A stretch of DNA of 64,000 nucleotides, taken from Phellopilus nigrolimitatus (Eukaryota > Basidiomycota > Agaricomycetes > Hymenochaetales > Hymenochaetaceae). Numbering within the stretch: the first letter of the stretch is position 1; the number at the start of each line of letters is the position of its first letter. The stretch spans positions 558,001-622,000 of the forward strand of contig JAJOHG010000010.1 of the NCBI GenBank assembly GCA_021029095.1, read 5' to 3'. Below the pieces are notes generated by a model. The model did no database searches and was not told where the DNA came from. It was given only the letters and a program-made list of their open reading frames with translations. Shown here piece after piece: positions 32,747-43,096 of the stretch. The position numbers and the translations under genes are program-made.

Positions 32747-33020
32747 ATGCACATAGAAGTGGACGTTCAGGACGAGCTTGCTCCCATCGGAAGTCCTCTC
32801 GATCCTGGTGACCAGTAACCCGGCCCGATAACCATTCCACTTGTCCAGCTCTGAAATCGGGAACAAATATTGCTTCCGCAGTGTATCGGAACTTGAGGTG
32901 GGGTTCTCATAGCTGAGAAGAAGGCATCCGGTCAAAGCAAGAGAATTTGAGGACAGACCAGCCACAACTTCCAGCTTCAAGTCTTCGAGTCTTTATGTAA
33001 TCGCAGCAAAGCAACCTTAC

Positions 33021-33497
33021 CGGGTTTCGACTTGAATTAAAAGGCAGAGGATGCAGGCGGTGCGTACTGCGTCCGGAAACTCTCCGGAGACTCTTGTGCG
33101 ACTCTTCCCATCGTGCAATGACAAGATCTCGGATTTTTTTGTATCTCGTCGAAAGAGAAATCCTGCTTGACTTTTTATCAGGCGACATGACTGGCAAAGC
33201 AAATGTAAACGTGGATTAACAATGAGATTTATGGCATCTGCGATAACAGACTCAACCAGGAAGGGCAACCTCGTTACACGACACGTAGCTATCGACGCGC
33301 CTCGCACCGCTTTCCTCACTTAAGTCTTGCTCGTCGTCCGTCCACGCAACCGCCATCAGCGACCGACGTCCACGAAGGGGCTCCTCCAGCATACAGCCAC
33401 TCGCCAGCACTCAAATAAAGGAAAAAACATACGAGAAACGTCGACCGATTCTCCCATAGACGCAGACACATAGGTCTGCAACATCCAACAAGACAAA
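33021..33497. other. RER1 upstream region
   Basis: Between the right arm and RER1. No gene seen; likely the RER1 promoter and leader. Confidence 0.4.
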
Positions 33498-34439
33498 ATG
33501 ATGTCCTCCTCCGACACCGGCTCGGGTCCTTCATCCTTCAGCCTTGGGCCCCTGCAGCCGCTCAAGACCCACTACACGCGCCTCTCTCGACAGTACCGCC
33601 AGCTCCTCGACCGCGCTGCGCCGCACCTCGTGTACCGCTGGCTCTCGACTGCGGGTGTCCTCGGGCTGTTCATGATCCGTATACTGCTCTCGCACGGTGT
33701 GCGTCCCACTTTTGTCTCCTCCATGTCCGAGAAATGTTGATTTACTAAACGATGGTGATCCTCGTGGAGTATAGTGGTATATTGGTACGTATCCTCTGTT
33801 TGCTAGCTTTCATTGACCGGTTTGAATTAATTATCCGCTAAACTTCCGCCTGTATCACAGTCTGCTGTAAGCCACCTTCCTCTTCATCGCCTTCCTCCCT
33901 TATCTCATGCTCATCTTACAGACGCACTCGGGATATACCTCCTCAACCTACTGCTCGCTTTCCTGCAGCCCAAGTTCGACCCGTCGCTTGAGGCAGACCT
34001 CACCGCGGACGAGATCGAGGAGGGCGGCACAGAATCGGACGCACCTGTGCTACCCTCGCAGAAGGATGACGAGTTCCGGCCGTTCGTGCGCAGGCTGCCG
34101 GAGTGGAACTTCTGGTGCGGTCCTGTTCGCTGAAATTATGTTTATTCATTATTTATTTACGTGCGGCTATGCGTATAGGCTGTCGAGTACTCGTGCGACG
34201 GTCATCGCGCTGTTTTGCACGTTTTCCGAGTCATTCGATATCCCCGTGTACTGGCCCATCCTCGTCGTCTACTTCTGTATCCTCTTCGCGCTCACCATGC
34301 GTCGGCAAATCCAGTGCGTTTCTTTCTGCCTTTTTTCTCCTCCACCCGCTTTCTGACCATTTCCCCGGATAGACACATGATCAAATACAAATACATCCCC
34401 TTCGATTTCGGGCGGAAGGTGCGGTATGGCGCGAAGTGA
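33498..34439 (+). CDS. RER1: RER1, Golgi-to-ER retrieval receptor
   Basis: Six exons give 203 residues: 33498-33698, 33775-33784, 33861-33866, 33922-34114, 34179-34313, 34373-34439. The product matches Rer1 across its length: VYRWLSTAGVLGLFMIRILL, GWYIVCYALGIYLLNLLLAF, PKFDPSLEADLTADEIEEG, DEFRPFVRRLPEWNFW, FDIPVYWPILVVYFCILFAL, TMRRQIQHMIKYKYIPFD. Rer1 is a four-TM protein of early Golgi/COPI vesicles that returns escaped ER membrane proteins. Exons 2 and 3 are only 10 and 6 bases, and the codons they supply (WYI, VC, Y) are exactly those conserved in the family, so the join is well supported. ATG 33501 is an alternative start one codon later. Confidence 0.93.
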
Positions 34440-34661
34440 CTGGGCAAGTGAGACATGGATGTCGTGTGGCGGGCGGCAGGCCTAGATTTTTATGTTTGAT
34501 GCTTATACTTGACGCGGTGGGAGGGGAAATATGCGGTTTCTTTTTTCGTAAGATAGATTCAATGTTGTGTACTCACATGGCTTTAACGGGAAGACGAAAG
34601 CAAGACACACATGACCTAAGACAGGCTACAAGACGAAGACGAAGACGAAGGGGAAGGGGAA
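34440..34661. terminator. Convergent 3' region of RER1 and the reductase gene
   Basis: About 220 bases shared by the 3' ends of two convergent genes, with a purine-rich gacgaagacgaa repeat near 34630. No discrete poly(A) signal stands out. Confidence 0.3.
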
Positions 34662-35606
34662 CTAGAATACAAAAGGAATGACGGCGCGGCGCTCACTCGG
34701 ATAATCGGGAAACCGTGCCCGGTACCACTTGTGGCCCCTGTACGCGCGTGGGGCCATAAGGAAGATCTCGGAGGCAAAGAAAAGCCAAGGCGGGGCTGCG
34801 CCCGCCAATAGGCCCGCAAGGCCCGCCGGCGCTGCACTTGAGAGCGGAGACAGAGACAAGGAGGGCAGTGGTGCAGCAGCAAGTGCGAAACCGGCCCACT
34901 CGGCCCACTCGCAGAGGTAGTTCGGGTAGGAAACGTAGCGGTAGAGGTACCCGCGCGGGATGCCGTAGTGCGGCTTCGCCTCGCCGCCCTCCTTTCCCGC
35001 ATCGTCTTTCTTTCTCTGAGCATCCCGCCGGATGTTCATGAGCACCTCGTCGTGCAGCACGTTCCCGGCCAAGCCCGCCGCCCAGAGTGCGACGCCCGCC
35101 CAGAAGCGCGCGCTGCCCCAGCTGCGCCCGAGAAGGAACGCGGCGCAGGCGGGCGAGGCGAGGTACGCGCCCATCAGCGTGCCGTTTATGAGATTGAACG
35201 TGATCCCGGAGAGCGGGACGCTGATGTGCGCCTTTGATCGCGGCGGAGAGCGCAGCGGAGAGAGGAGCGCTCGGTTCGCGTAGTGCGCGAGGAAGAGGAA
35301 CGCGAGAAGGGTACGAGGCCCGCGTGCCGAAATTGAGTCAGCGGAGGCGAGAGGCGCCCGCAGGAAAGCGAAGAGGAAGGACAAAGGGGCAAAGAGCTCC
35401 ATGAGGATCCACGACTTGATACCTGCATATGCATGAGTGCGGGTAGGATAGAGAACTTTGGAGAAAATTTGGAGAAAAAAGAGGGTAAATACCGTCGAAC
35501 TGCAATCTGTTGTTGCCTGAGAGGGCGAAACGGCCGAAGGGGGCATCGAAGAAGAAGGTGCAGACGCCGACAAGCGGCGGAGTCAGCGCGTACCACTTGC
35601 ACACCT
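34662..35606 (-). CDS. Steroid 5-alpha-reductase-like membrane enzyme (SRD5A family)
   Basis: Two well supported exons (35493 to about 35606, and 34662-35422) encode an integral membrane protein. It carries CKWYALTPPLVGVCTFFFDA, PFGRFALSGNN, IKSWILMELFAPLSFLFAF, AHYANRALLSPLR, GITFNLINGTLMGAYL and the C-terminal PF02544 block: NVLHDEVLMNIRRD, YGIPRGYLYRYVSYPNYLCE, WAEWAGFALA, then RGHKWYRARFPDYPSERRA. Family enzymes reduce the delta-4 double bond of 3-oxo steroids or related lipids using NADPH in the ER. The first exon begins after a possible acceptor (gaaagcacag), and an upstream exon with the ATG was not pinned down: the nearest ATG (35627) is in another frame. The gene is convergent with RER1. 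Confidence 0.82.
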
Positions 35607-36565
35607 CTGTGCTTTCAAGTTCATCGGTTCAATAGGAATGTATTACAGCATTTTTAAGGACGCGCCTTTGTATATATGTTCGAAAGACATTGGTTTTATT
35701 TTTCGTTTACTGCGTCTAGATGCTGGTTGCTCTGAAATCTGAATGTCGACGTGGATGACGTGAACGGGACTGTGGGAGTGGAGACTCGGATGTTGTACGC
35801 GCCGCGCGGGATCCACACGTGCAGTTATTGTCATGCACGTGACTCTTTGCGAACTTCCGCTCACTTTTTGTGTGGCTGCTCTTGACTCTGAGTGGAACTT
35901 ACATGCATCATATGCGACATGGACCGTGCTGAAAATATTGGGTGCTCAAAAGTAATCTTCGATAGTGACCGCTCCTTTGCAACTTCTGCTCGGAGTCCAG
36001 AGATATGCGACCATGGTCGGCATGAATCGACCTGCGAATCTCGGACGCGTCAATATCATCCTGAAATGAATGTACGTGGGGAGAGCTGATAGACTGTGCC
36101 CCAAAGCATCGGATACACGAACATGCATTCAGAAAACCAGAATTATTGCGGATTCCCATTTGCGGAATATAATATTTTGCAATAAACTCATCGAATATCG
36201 ATCGCAGGCAAGCAATGACACTTAGTACACTTGTAGAGTCCTGTGTTTACCTACTTAAACGCACGTGGAAAATTAAAGAACAATCAAAATGCGGGACGAG
36301 ACTTTTACATCGACTGAAAATGCCTGCAACAAAGTATTTTGATTCAACAGAAATTTGACGCTTCAGTCAAATTAGGACACTCATGAGCATGAATATACCC
36401 AAGTAATAGATTCTCGTTCGCTTAGAATATCCGGTCACGATGTACTTATTCTTGCAAGAAAATGCATATATTTTATTTAACTGCGACGTAGCTATTGCCC
36501 ACGTACTTAATTTTGCACCCATGTATGTATCGCGCCATCGTGATAATCTATACTTATTCTAAGCC
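35607..36565. other. Intergenic, AT-rich
   Basis: No gene recognised. The proximal part should hold the missing first exon and promoter of the reductase gene. Confidence 0.4.
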
Positions 36566-37848
36566 TTAGATGATGTCGATTCCTCGATGCGCGGCGAGCT
36601 GGCTCTTGAGACGCCTGATCTGACCCGGGGTGAACTCGTTCATGCACGAATCGTCCGTGTAATCCATAAAGTTATCTGTGAAGTGAAAGTACTCGAAACG
36701 TGCGAAACCAACAAGCCTGTTTCAGAGGAGCTTACGGATAGGGTCGACTCCACCACCCTCACAGGAGTCGCGGCCTATCGGGCACCCGTATGCTGCTGAA
36801 GCCTCAGGAGGAGTGTCATCAACCAGGTCTCCAGGGTCAGAACAGCCCTGAGAACAACAGGAAATCAATAGCGGCTTTGAATAACAGACCGTGAAAGTAT
36901 ACTTACCCCCCGAAAGGTATGATAGAGGCCGACCCAGTGTCCAGCCTCGTGCGTCAAAGTCTGCAATCAAAAGTCAAGATTACTACCGTTTCTGAAGATA
37001 ATTTTTTAATATAGTTTAAAAGTGAAAAGTGCCTAACCCTGCCGAAATTGTGGTTCGTCTTGGTCCCACCGGGGACACTCGAAAAGTGAATTACAATGCC
37101 ATCATCGTCAGGATACAACGAGTAGTATGCTGGAAGTGTGGAGTACCCAAGGGTGGTCCTTCCTATACCGGGCGGGAAGCCGACCGTGTAAACATTCAGC
37201 GCGTCCGCGCCGCCCTGGCGCAGCTGCTTCTTCATCTTCGTCTGCTGCGGGGTTTCTAGATCGACATTGTTGAACCAGTCAGTGTTCACAGTGCGTGTCG
37301 TGTTCATTAGCGCGAAGGAGAGTCCTGTCTTCTTGTAGTCGTTGTTGAGGGTATCAATCTGCGCATTGATCTGCGAATCACTAAATGTATGAAATGCAGT
37401 TAAAACCTTTTGTGGCGATGATGATGAACCTGTGAGAGCTTACGGAATATTGCCTCCAGATGCGGTAGAATCCTGAGAAATGACGTGCCAGTAGACAGGT
37501 AGTACAATTGTGGACGGCAGGGATGGATAAGTAGACCGAGAAGGTTTCCTTGTCTTCCCATCATGTGTCCTGCGAGGACTGTTGTAATGAGGACTCCTTT
37601 CAGCACGAGCCGCAAGTTCAACACGTTTAGCTTGAATGTCCGATTCTCCACTCTCGGTCCCTTCTTTGGAAACAATCGTACGGCAGTGAGATCTATAAAG
37701 GAAAATATAGGATACTGTTAGTCTCGTGTAAAAATGACGATGCACTTGATAAATAGGCTCACGCAGCAGCGGAGAGAGCGGGGTTGATAGGTATCGGATG
37801 CGCAAGCGAAGTCGCTGCCATGGAAAGGGCGAACAAATTACCGCGCAT
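36566..37848 (-). CDS. Secreted M43-family (pappalysin-like) metalloprotease
   Basis: Six exons (37763-37848, 37444-37692, 37038-37380, 36907-36960, 36736-36847, 36566-36675) give 317 residues in frame. It starts MRGNLFALSMAATSLAHPIP, a signal peptide, followed by a propeptide-like region with SKEGTESGESDIQAKR. The catalytic motif HEAGHWVGLYH (H230-H240) gives the HExxHxxGxxH zinc site, and NFMDYTDDSC forms the Met-turn. Cysteines in GCSDPGDLVDDTP and YGCPIGRDSC fit the family's disulfides. M43 enzymes of fungi (MEP1-like) are extracellular zinc endopeptidases. About 30 residues of basic, Ser-rich sequence between ELAARAERS and IVLPVYWHVIS are unusual and could be a missed intron. Start chosen for signal peptide. 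Confidence 0.9.
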
Positions 37849-39074
37849 GTTCAGTATAGAGGTATCGAGTAAGTGATTGCTCCGCGCAGCTTGCTGTTCT
37901 TATACATTGCTGCATACTAGTCTTAGTTGGTTTTTGATTCCTTATGGAGGAACACGACACGAACATGCAAACATAGCTATAGATTCATGTTTGCAAGGTA
38001 CGTGTTTTGCCTTTGGGCCCAACTCAAGAGTCACTTTGAACTCAGAGGTTTTTCCAATGAAAATACGTGAAGAACTTGATTGGTTGATGTAACCAGCCGT
38101 CATAATCTGTATTCGACAACAATACAAACCCGATCCTAGCGGTGGAACAGTGCTTCCGGAAGGTGAGGTAACTTCAAGGTCATTTTAAGGTAGCTCAAGT
38201 TGGCGTCGTTTGGTAGCAACCAAACAGCAATGCAAAATCTCTGGCGACGGAGACGTCCGTGATGAGATCAAAGTGCTATGCTCTGGGTGTCGCCAAGGTG
38301 ATCAATGTGCTTACAAATCTACTTAGTGGACTCACTCAATTGAAAGTCCGAATCCCGATTCGGCCAAACTTCAAACCCAGTTGTTGCGCTTTTGCTGGCC
38401 GTTGCTGACTCTCCGACGGCGACTAGCAGGCATTCCCTTTATGCTGAGTCCTAGTAAACTTTTTCTGGACCTGATAAATCTAGCATTTGGAACAATATTC
38501 TCCCCAAAGTGCTTGTAAATTCAACCGCTTCCAAAACTTGAAAAAGTTGCCAGCATTTTGTCAAGCCATTGCAGCTGCGCGTCCAAAAATGCAGTCTGCT
38601 TCTTATCTTCTCATTTGCCCGACGAGTCGATTCAAGCTTTGACATTTATTTATTCAAGTTTAGCTAGCTGCTCGTATGCGTCAAGTTTCATTCCCGCGTG
38701 GAAAATCTCTAGCGGAGATATGCTATGCTCTAACAGAAGTTCAGAGCGCAACGTACCGTTTGACATACTACCCGCTCTAAATCCTCGCTTTGGCATTGAC
38801 AACGAGGGTGAAAATTCCAGATAGAGCTAAAGTTGAGGTGAGTCACTATGTTATTGAAGTTCATACGACAGGTTCTAGTGAATTGTATGACTTTAGGCTG
38901 CCAGCAAGATTGTTTGGTCCTGTTGCTACTGAACTTTCTGCCTTCTTGTCATATCTCAAGCCGCAGCTAAATACCCTAAGCACGAGTATAAAAACTCGAT
39001 ATGCGTTTGCTTCAACCGGCAGACCACGACAGCATTCCAACTTTCAAGTCTACTCTCCAGCAACGTCGATAAGA
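37849..39074. other. Intergenic region
   Basis: About 1.2 kb, AT-rich. No gene found; a weak tRNA-like string near 38260-38370 was rejected. Confidence 0.4.
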
Positions 39075-39946
39075 ATGCGCTCATTCGGCTTCATCTCGCT
39101 TATCACCGCGTTCGTCCTTTCTGCGTCCTCTGGCGCACTCGCCCTCCCTGGGTTTGCGAATGAGCCGTTCTCTCGTGAATTTAATGCTGTCTCTGGGAAC
39201 CAGATGACTGCGCGCGGGGTCGCAACATCGGCTCCGAAGTTCGCTCTTGCTGTCGTCCAGAACCTTACGGTACAGCTAATCCCAAACGTCGAGGCATTGA
39301 GTGAGTATTCTGGTTACGGAAGGAGTGCCCGATTTTGCGTTACCCGAGTTTTTACAAAATTTCTTCTTGTAGGCGAGGCGGCGAGCGCGAACAACATTAC
39401 CGCCGCTTTCCTCTTGCAGCAGTCCAACGAGATATCTAGCTATATGCGTTTCGCAGCTACGCAGCTTCAGAATTTCAAGAATTCCTCGACAGCTTCAGCT
39501 ACGGCGCGCGACAACGGCGTAGAACCCTACGACTCTTCTGGTATTATTACCGCAGTTCTCAAAATCGTCACCGTGAGTTTTGCCATAACATACAAAGATA
39601 TAAGCAAGCTTCCACTGTTTGTTACACTCCTAATCATGTATCCTCACAGGATGTCCTGACACTGGTTTCCGATTGCGTCGCTCTCATTACTGCGCTTAAC
39701 TCGCGCGACTTGTCTGTGGCTTTGGGGCAACCCAAGACAGGCGATTTAGGGTAAGCATAGCTATGATCTTCTTAAAAGCATACAAGCCCTTATCAATAGC
39801 GGTTGGTAAATAGTCCCGCTTTCTCCGATTTGCTTGACAGTCTGTTATCACTAGGGATCCCTGGAGTGTCTATGGCGCTCCTTACCAACAACCAAACTCC
39901 TAAGGTGGTCGCGCTTGCGACACGGGCGGGTTTCTTGTCGTCTTGA
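39075..39946 (+). CDS. Small secreted protein of unknown function
   Basis: Four exons (39075-39300, 39373-39572, 39650-39750, 39814-39946) give 219 residues in frame. The start MRSFGFISLITAFVLSASSG followed by ALALPGF is a typical signal peptide with a cleavage site. The remainder is Ala/Ser/Val-rich, with alternating hydrophobic helices (PKFALAVVQNLTVQLIPNVE, EISSYMRFAATQLQNF, VSDCVALITALN). This resembles, in character only, the small helical secreted proteins common in Agaricomycetes. No named domain is recognised. The final acceptor at 39813 is the one that keeps the frame. Confidence 0.65.
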
Positions 39947-40381
39947 TTGTTGTCTTTGGGTATTTGTAACTTCAGAAAGGGTGGTGATAATTAGCGGCGA
40001 GCTCACTTGATGGGAAATATGGCACAGATCGCGGCCAATAGTTTCTATGCACACGCTACCTCCCTTTTGACTCAAGCCATGCTACTGTTTTTGTTTTCCC
40101 TTGTTCTTGCTTACCTCTGCCTATTTTCTGGAAGAGGGTTGATTCTGATTCTTGCTCAAATATGCCATATGTATGCATTCATGCAAATACATGCGTTCAA
40201 CTTCTTGCGTACGATTGTCTATAACATGTTAACATGCACATCGAGAAATATCTATGCGTGTGAATGGAATTTTAAGAAAATGGATGCTTGCGATCACACC
40301 TACATTCATCCGCAAAGATGATCACGCAAACATAACTTATGTGCAGTTGTACTTGTCATAGGTCGAAGTAGGCATTCAAAT
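39947..40381. other. Convergent intergenic spacer
   Basis: No gene seen between the secreted protein and the metacaspase. Confidence 0.4.
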
Positions 40382-42272
40382 CCTAAGAATACTTATGCTC
40401 AGCGGAGATCGAGCGGCTACTGGTTGATGTACATACAATCTCTTGCGAACTTGAGAGCTGCACCACCCCAATAATGTCAGATAGGCGAAATTATCATGTG
40501 CGAAGTCGGCTTACCTGAGGCTTTTGCATGGTGCTGCTCCTATGCAGATCGCCACTGCGAATGAACTGAGTTGTTAAGGCCGATACAAAATTGGTACCAA
40601 CTTACCGTACAGACGCAAGAAGCTCGTCGTACGTGCTCTTCTTACGCGTCTCTAAGAAATGGAATGATCGTAAGGTCTGAATACTTTCTGACTCTCAGCA
40701 CTCACTTAGACTATTTATAAATGCCTGGATGTAGATATTAGCAGAATGGAAATCTACGGCCAGCAACTATGTTCGAGTCGAATCTGCTCACCAGCGTCAG
40801 CATGCCCCTTACCCGTTTGTCGTCGTCCTGCTTCTCATACGCCCTTTCCGCGTCCTCGCAGGCCGCGAGAAGTATGACATTGCCATTACTATGTTTCCGT
40901 ACGAATGGTCGATCAGACGTAATCGCCTTTGGAGGCGGGCTAGTGTCGTACGGAAGATCTATTAGAAGACGCTGTTAAAACCCCATATTGTCTCAAAAAG
41001 CTACTGGGAGTACCAAGCCCAGTTCCGGACGAGCAGCAGTCTAATAGCGCCTGACAACATTATCAGCAGCGATGCTTCATCAGAGTTGAGGCTTCGATAC
41101 TGACGGTTAGGCGGCATCTAGCTGGCAAAGGTCTTACTAGAATGTCGTGAAGGTCGTCATCGATCAAGAACTTCCCATCGCTTGCAACGAGAACTTAAAA
41201 CAATGTCGGGTTAGTGAGGCTTTTTTCATATCTCCAGTGTATATCTTATATACCTTCGTCACGTCCATCGAGCTCGTCACCATCCAAGTCCTTCACTTGG
41301 CTTCCATGACCTGAGACTAAACGTGGAAATGTATCACCAAAACACAAACTTACACGCATACAGACGTGCACGAGCTTGTTACTAACAGTAGAAGAAGAGA
41401 TGATCTCCAGTTTGGGCACCTTCGACGAGCTGCCTGAGTTCATATTTCTTGGAAAACAATCAGGAATCCAGCGAATGATGATCAAAGGGAATATTCACAA
41501 TGTTCTTTAGAGTCGGCTGGCGCTTAGGCGGGGAACGACCATCCTTGAGGGTCCTAAAGCATCCCTCATCCCATCCATAAACATCTTCAAGATGTATTAT
41601 GAGTGTACGAAAAGTAGGTCCATAGAGCACATACCGTGCAAAAGCTTTTTGACCTCTTCGACGTCATGATGAGGACCTTCAAGGCTTCTAACACGAGGAT
41701 TTCTGTCGTATTTGATACCAATCTTGAAGGAAGGGGGAGAAGGTCAGTCAGACACTCAAAGCTTTATGTCAAGCATCTCACCAAAAGTGCCTTCCGGCGA
41801 GGCTCCGGGCCACTCGATATGAGAGAAGTTTCATTCTCCAACCCATCATCAGTGTAGCTTTCAGGCTCATCATATATATGTACAGTATGCGGAGCCTCAG
41901 AAGAGTGCACCAGTCTCTCAGGCTCGTCGCCCATGGTTTGGAGCTTCGAGGGACTCGCGAGACCGCCATCAGACTTGTCAACTATCTCTAGAACCGGTAG
42001 GATAGCCTCGTTCAACTTTGGTGAAATAACTGGCGACTGCATAATAACTGGCCAGAAAGCTGAAGATAGAATTGCATCCCTGTAAAGCGGACATCACAAT
42101 ATTGAACTATTGCAAAAGAGGGAGAATTGGATACGACGCACGGTAGATTAGCAGACTCGGACGAATCATCATCGGATGAATCCATCGAACTCGCTCTAGT
42201 CAGAGGCGGTGTTGTCCTTGTATGACCATCATCAGAGATCCTGGACAGTTTGCGTTCTTGAGTGCAAGCCAT
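40382..42272 (-). CDS. Metacaspase-like caspase-domain protein (C14)
   Basis: About 13 short exons. An acidic, Ser-rich N-terminal region (MDSSDDDSSESAN, about residues 30-140) precedes the caspase fold: RKALLIGIKYDRN, LEGPHHDVEEVKKLL, YGWDEGCFRTLKDG, PTLKNI, GDHLFFYFSGHGSQVKDLDG (catalytic His in SGHG), DELDGRDEG, LIDDDLHDILVRPLPARCRL, and ALLDCCSSGTGLDLPY, in which the catalytic Cys is kept but the usual following His (DSCHSG) is Ser. Further on lie VRKHSNGNVILLAACEDAE and QKPQLSSS. Metacaspases are Ca2+-dependent Arg/Lys-specific cysteine proteases. Near 40625 the frame of YDELL and that of LASVRGDLHRSS differ by one base, so the last roughly 40 residues are uncertain (lesion, sequencing error or unseen splice). 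Confidence 0.75.
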
Positions 42273-43096
42273 ATAGCCAGGGCGAGCGCAGAAAATAAGA
42301 GTCGAACGTTTAAAATGAGTATCGGCCAGCGAACAAGGAGAAATCGAAAGAAAATACGAAAACAAGACAAAGGGGAAATGTCAACAAGTCCACCGCTCCT
42401 GAACTATCTCACAGATGCATTTAAATTCCCAAATGGCGTCCCTAACCCCGGGAATTTCTCAGCGTCTATCTTTCGGCGCAAGTATGAGACTGAGATGATG
42501 GCAACGCATTTATACGCGGTGTGCGGTTATTGCTGATGGAGGCCGGCAAGATTCATATCAAGGCAGAATCGTTTCGTAGACGGAATGACCCGACGATTTA
42601 GGATGTCGACGAAATTCGCATTTGATTGCTTGCTGATGCGATCATCCACAGGCGCTTCTTTGTACCCGGTTCCTAGTAACAAGAGGAACATGAGGTTACG
42701 AGACTTGTGGTGATTATGGTAGCCAAGGCTGCAAGGACTTTGCTGACGTTAGTGAGTAGAGCGCGGACAAATCAGAAAGGAAGCTCACAGGGCCGAAGGA
42801 AAGATATTTGCATCTGTTTCCCGAGAGTCAGGCACTCAGAAGTCAGGACAGAATATAATAGTAAGCTATTTAGTGCAAGATGGTATCATACATAATGGTA
42901 GTACAGCAAATGATGCTCTGTAAGTTGAGTTTTCACAGCGATAAAGTCCGAAGACAAGAATAAAATATCCAGGAGAAACCGTGCAGCAAATCGCGAGAAC
43001 GCACCGAACCACATTAACTCGACGTCAGATCCTGCCTCCATAAGTGACAGTGTTAAATCGTAAGCGTAGATCAAAGCGTGAGCGGCATCACCGCGA
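42273..43096. other. Intergenic, no gene recognised
   Basis: Promoter of the metacaspase plus 3' flank of the arrestin gene. No conserved feature seen. Confidence 0.4.

Larger units (their letters stand above)
30933..33020 (-). repeat. Right arm of large inverted duplication
   Basis: Reverse-complement counterpart of 28513-30697, separated from it by a loop of about 235 bases. The arm begins at the exon edge of the membrane-protein fragment (gacgcag/GCCTCGGTCTG) and ends at gctgcgattacat. Blocks match in the same order throughout, including the 3' flank (31440-31640 against 30040-30240). Confidence 0.9.

Noticed and set aside
38250..38375. tRNA-like string (gtcgccaagg... gtccgaatcccg)
   Set aside because: The A-box and B-box resemblance is weak, the B-box has a mismatch at a key T, and arms do not pair into a cloverleaf.
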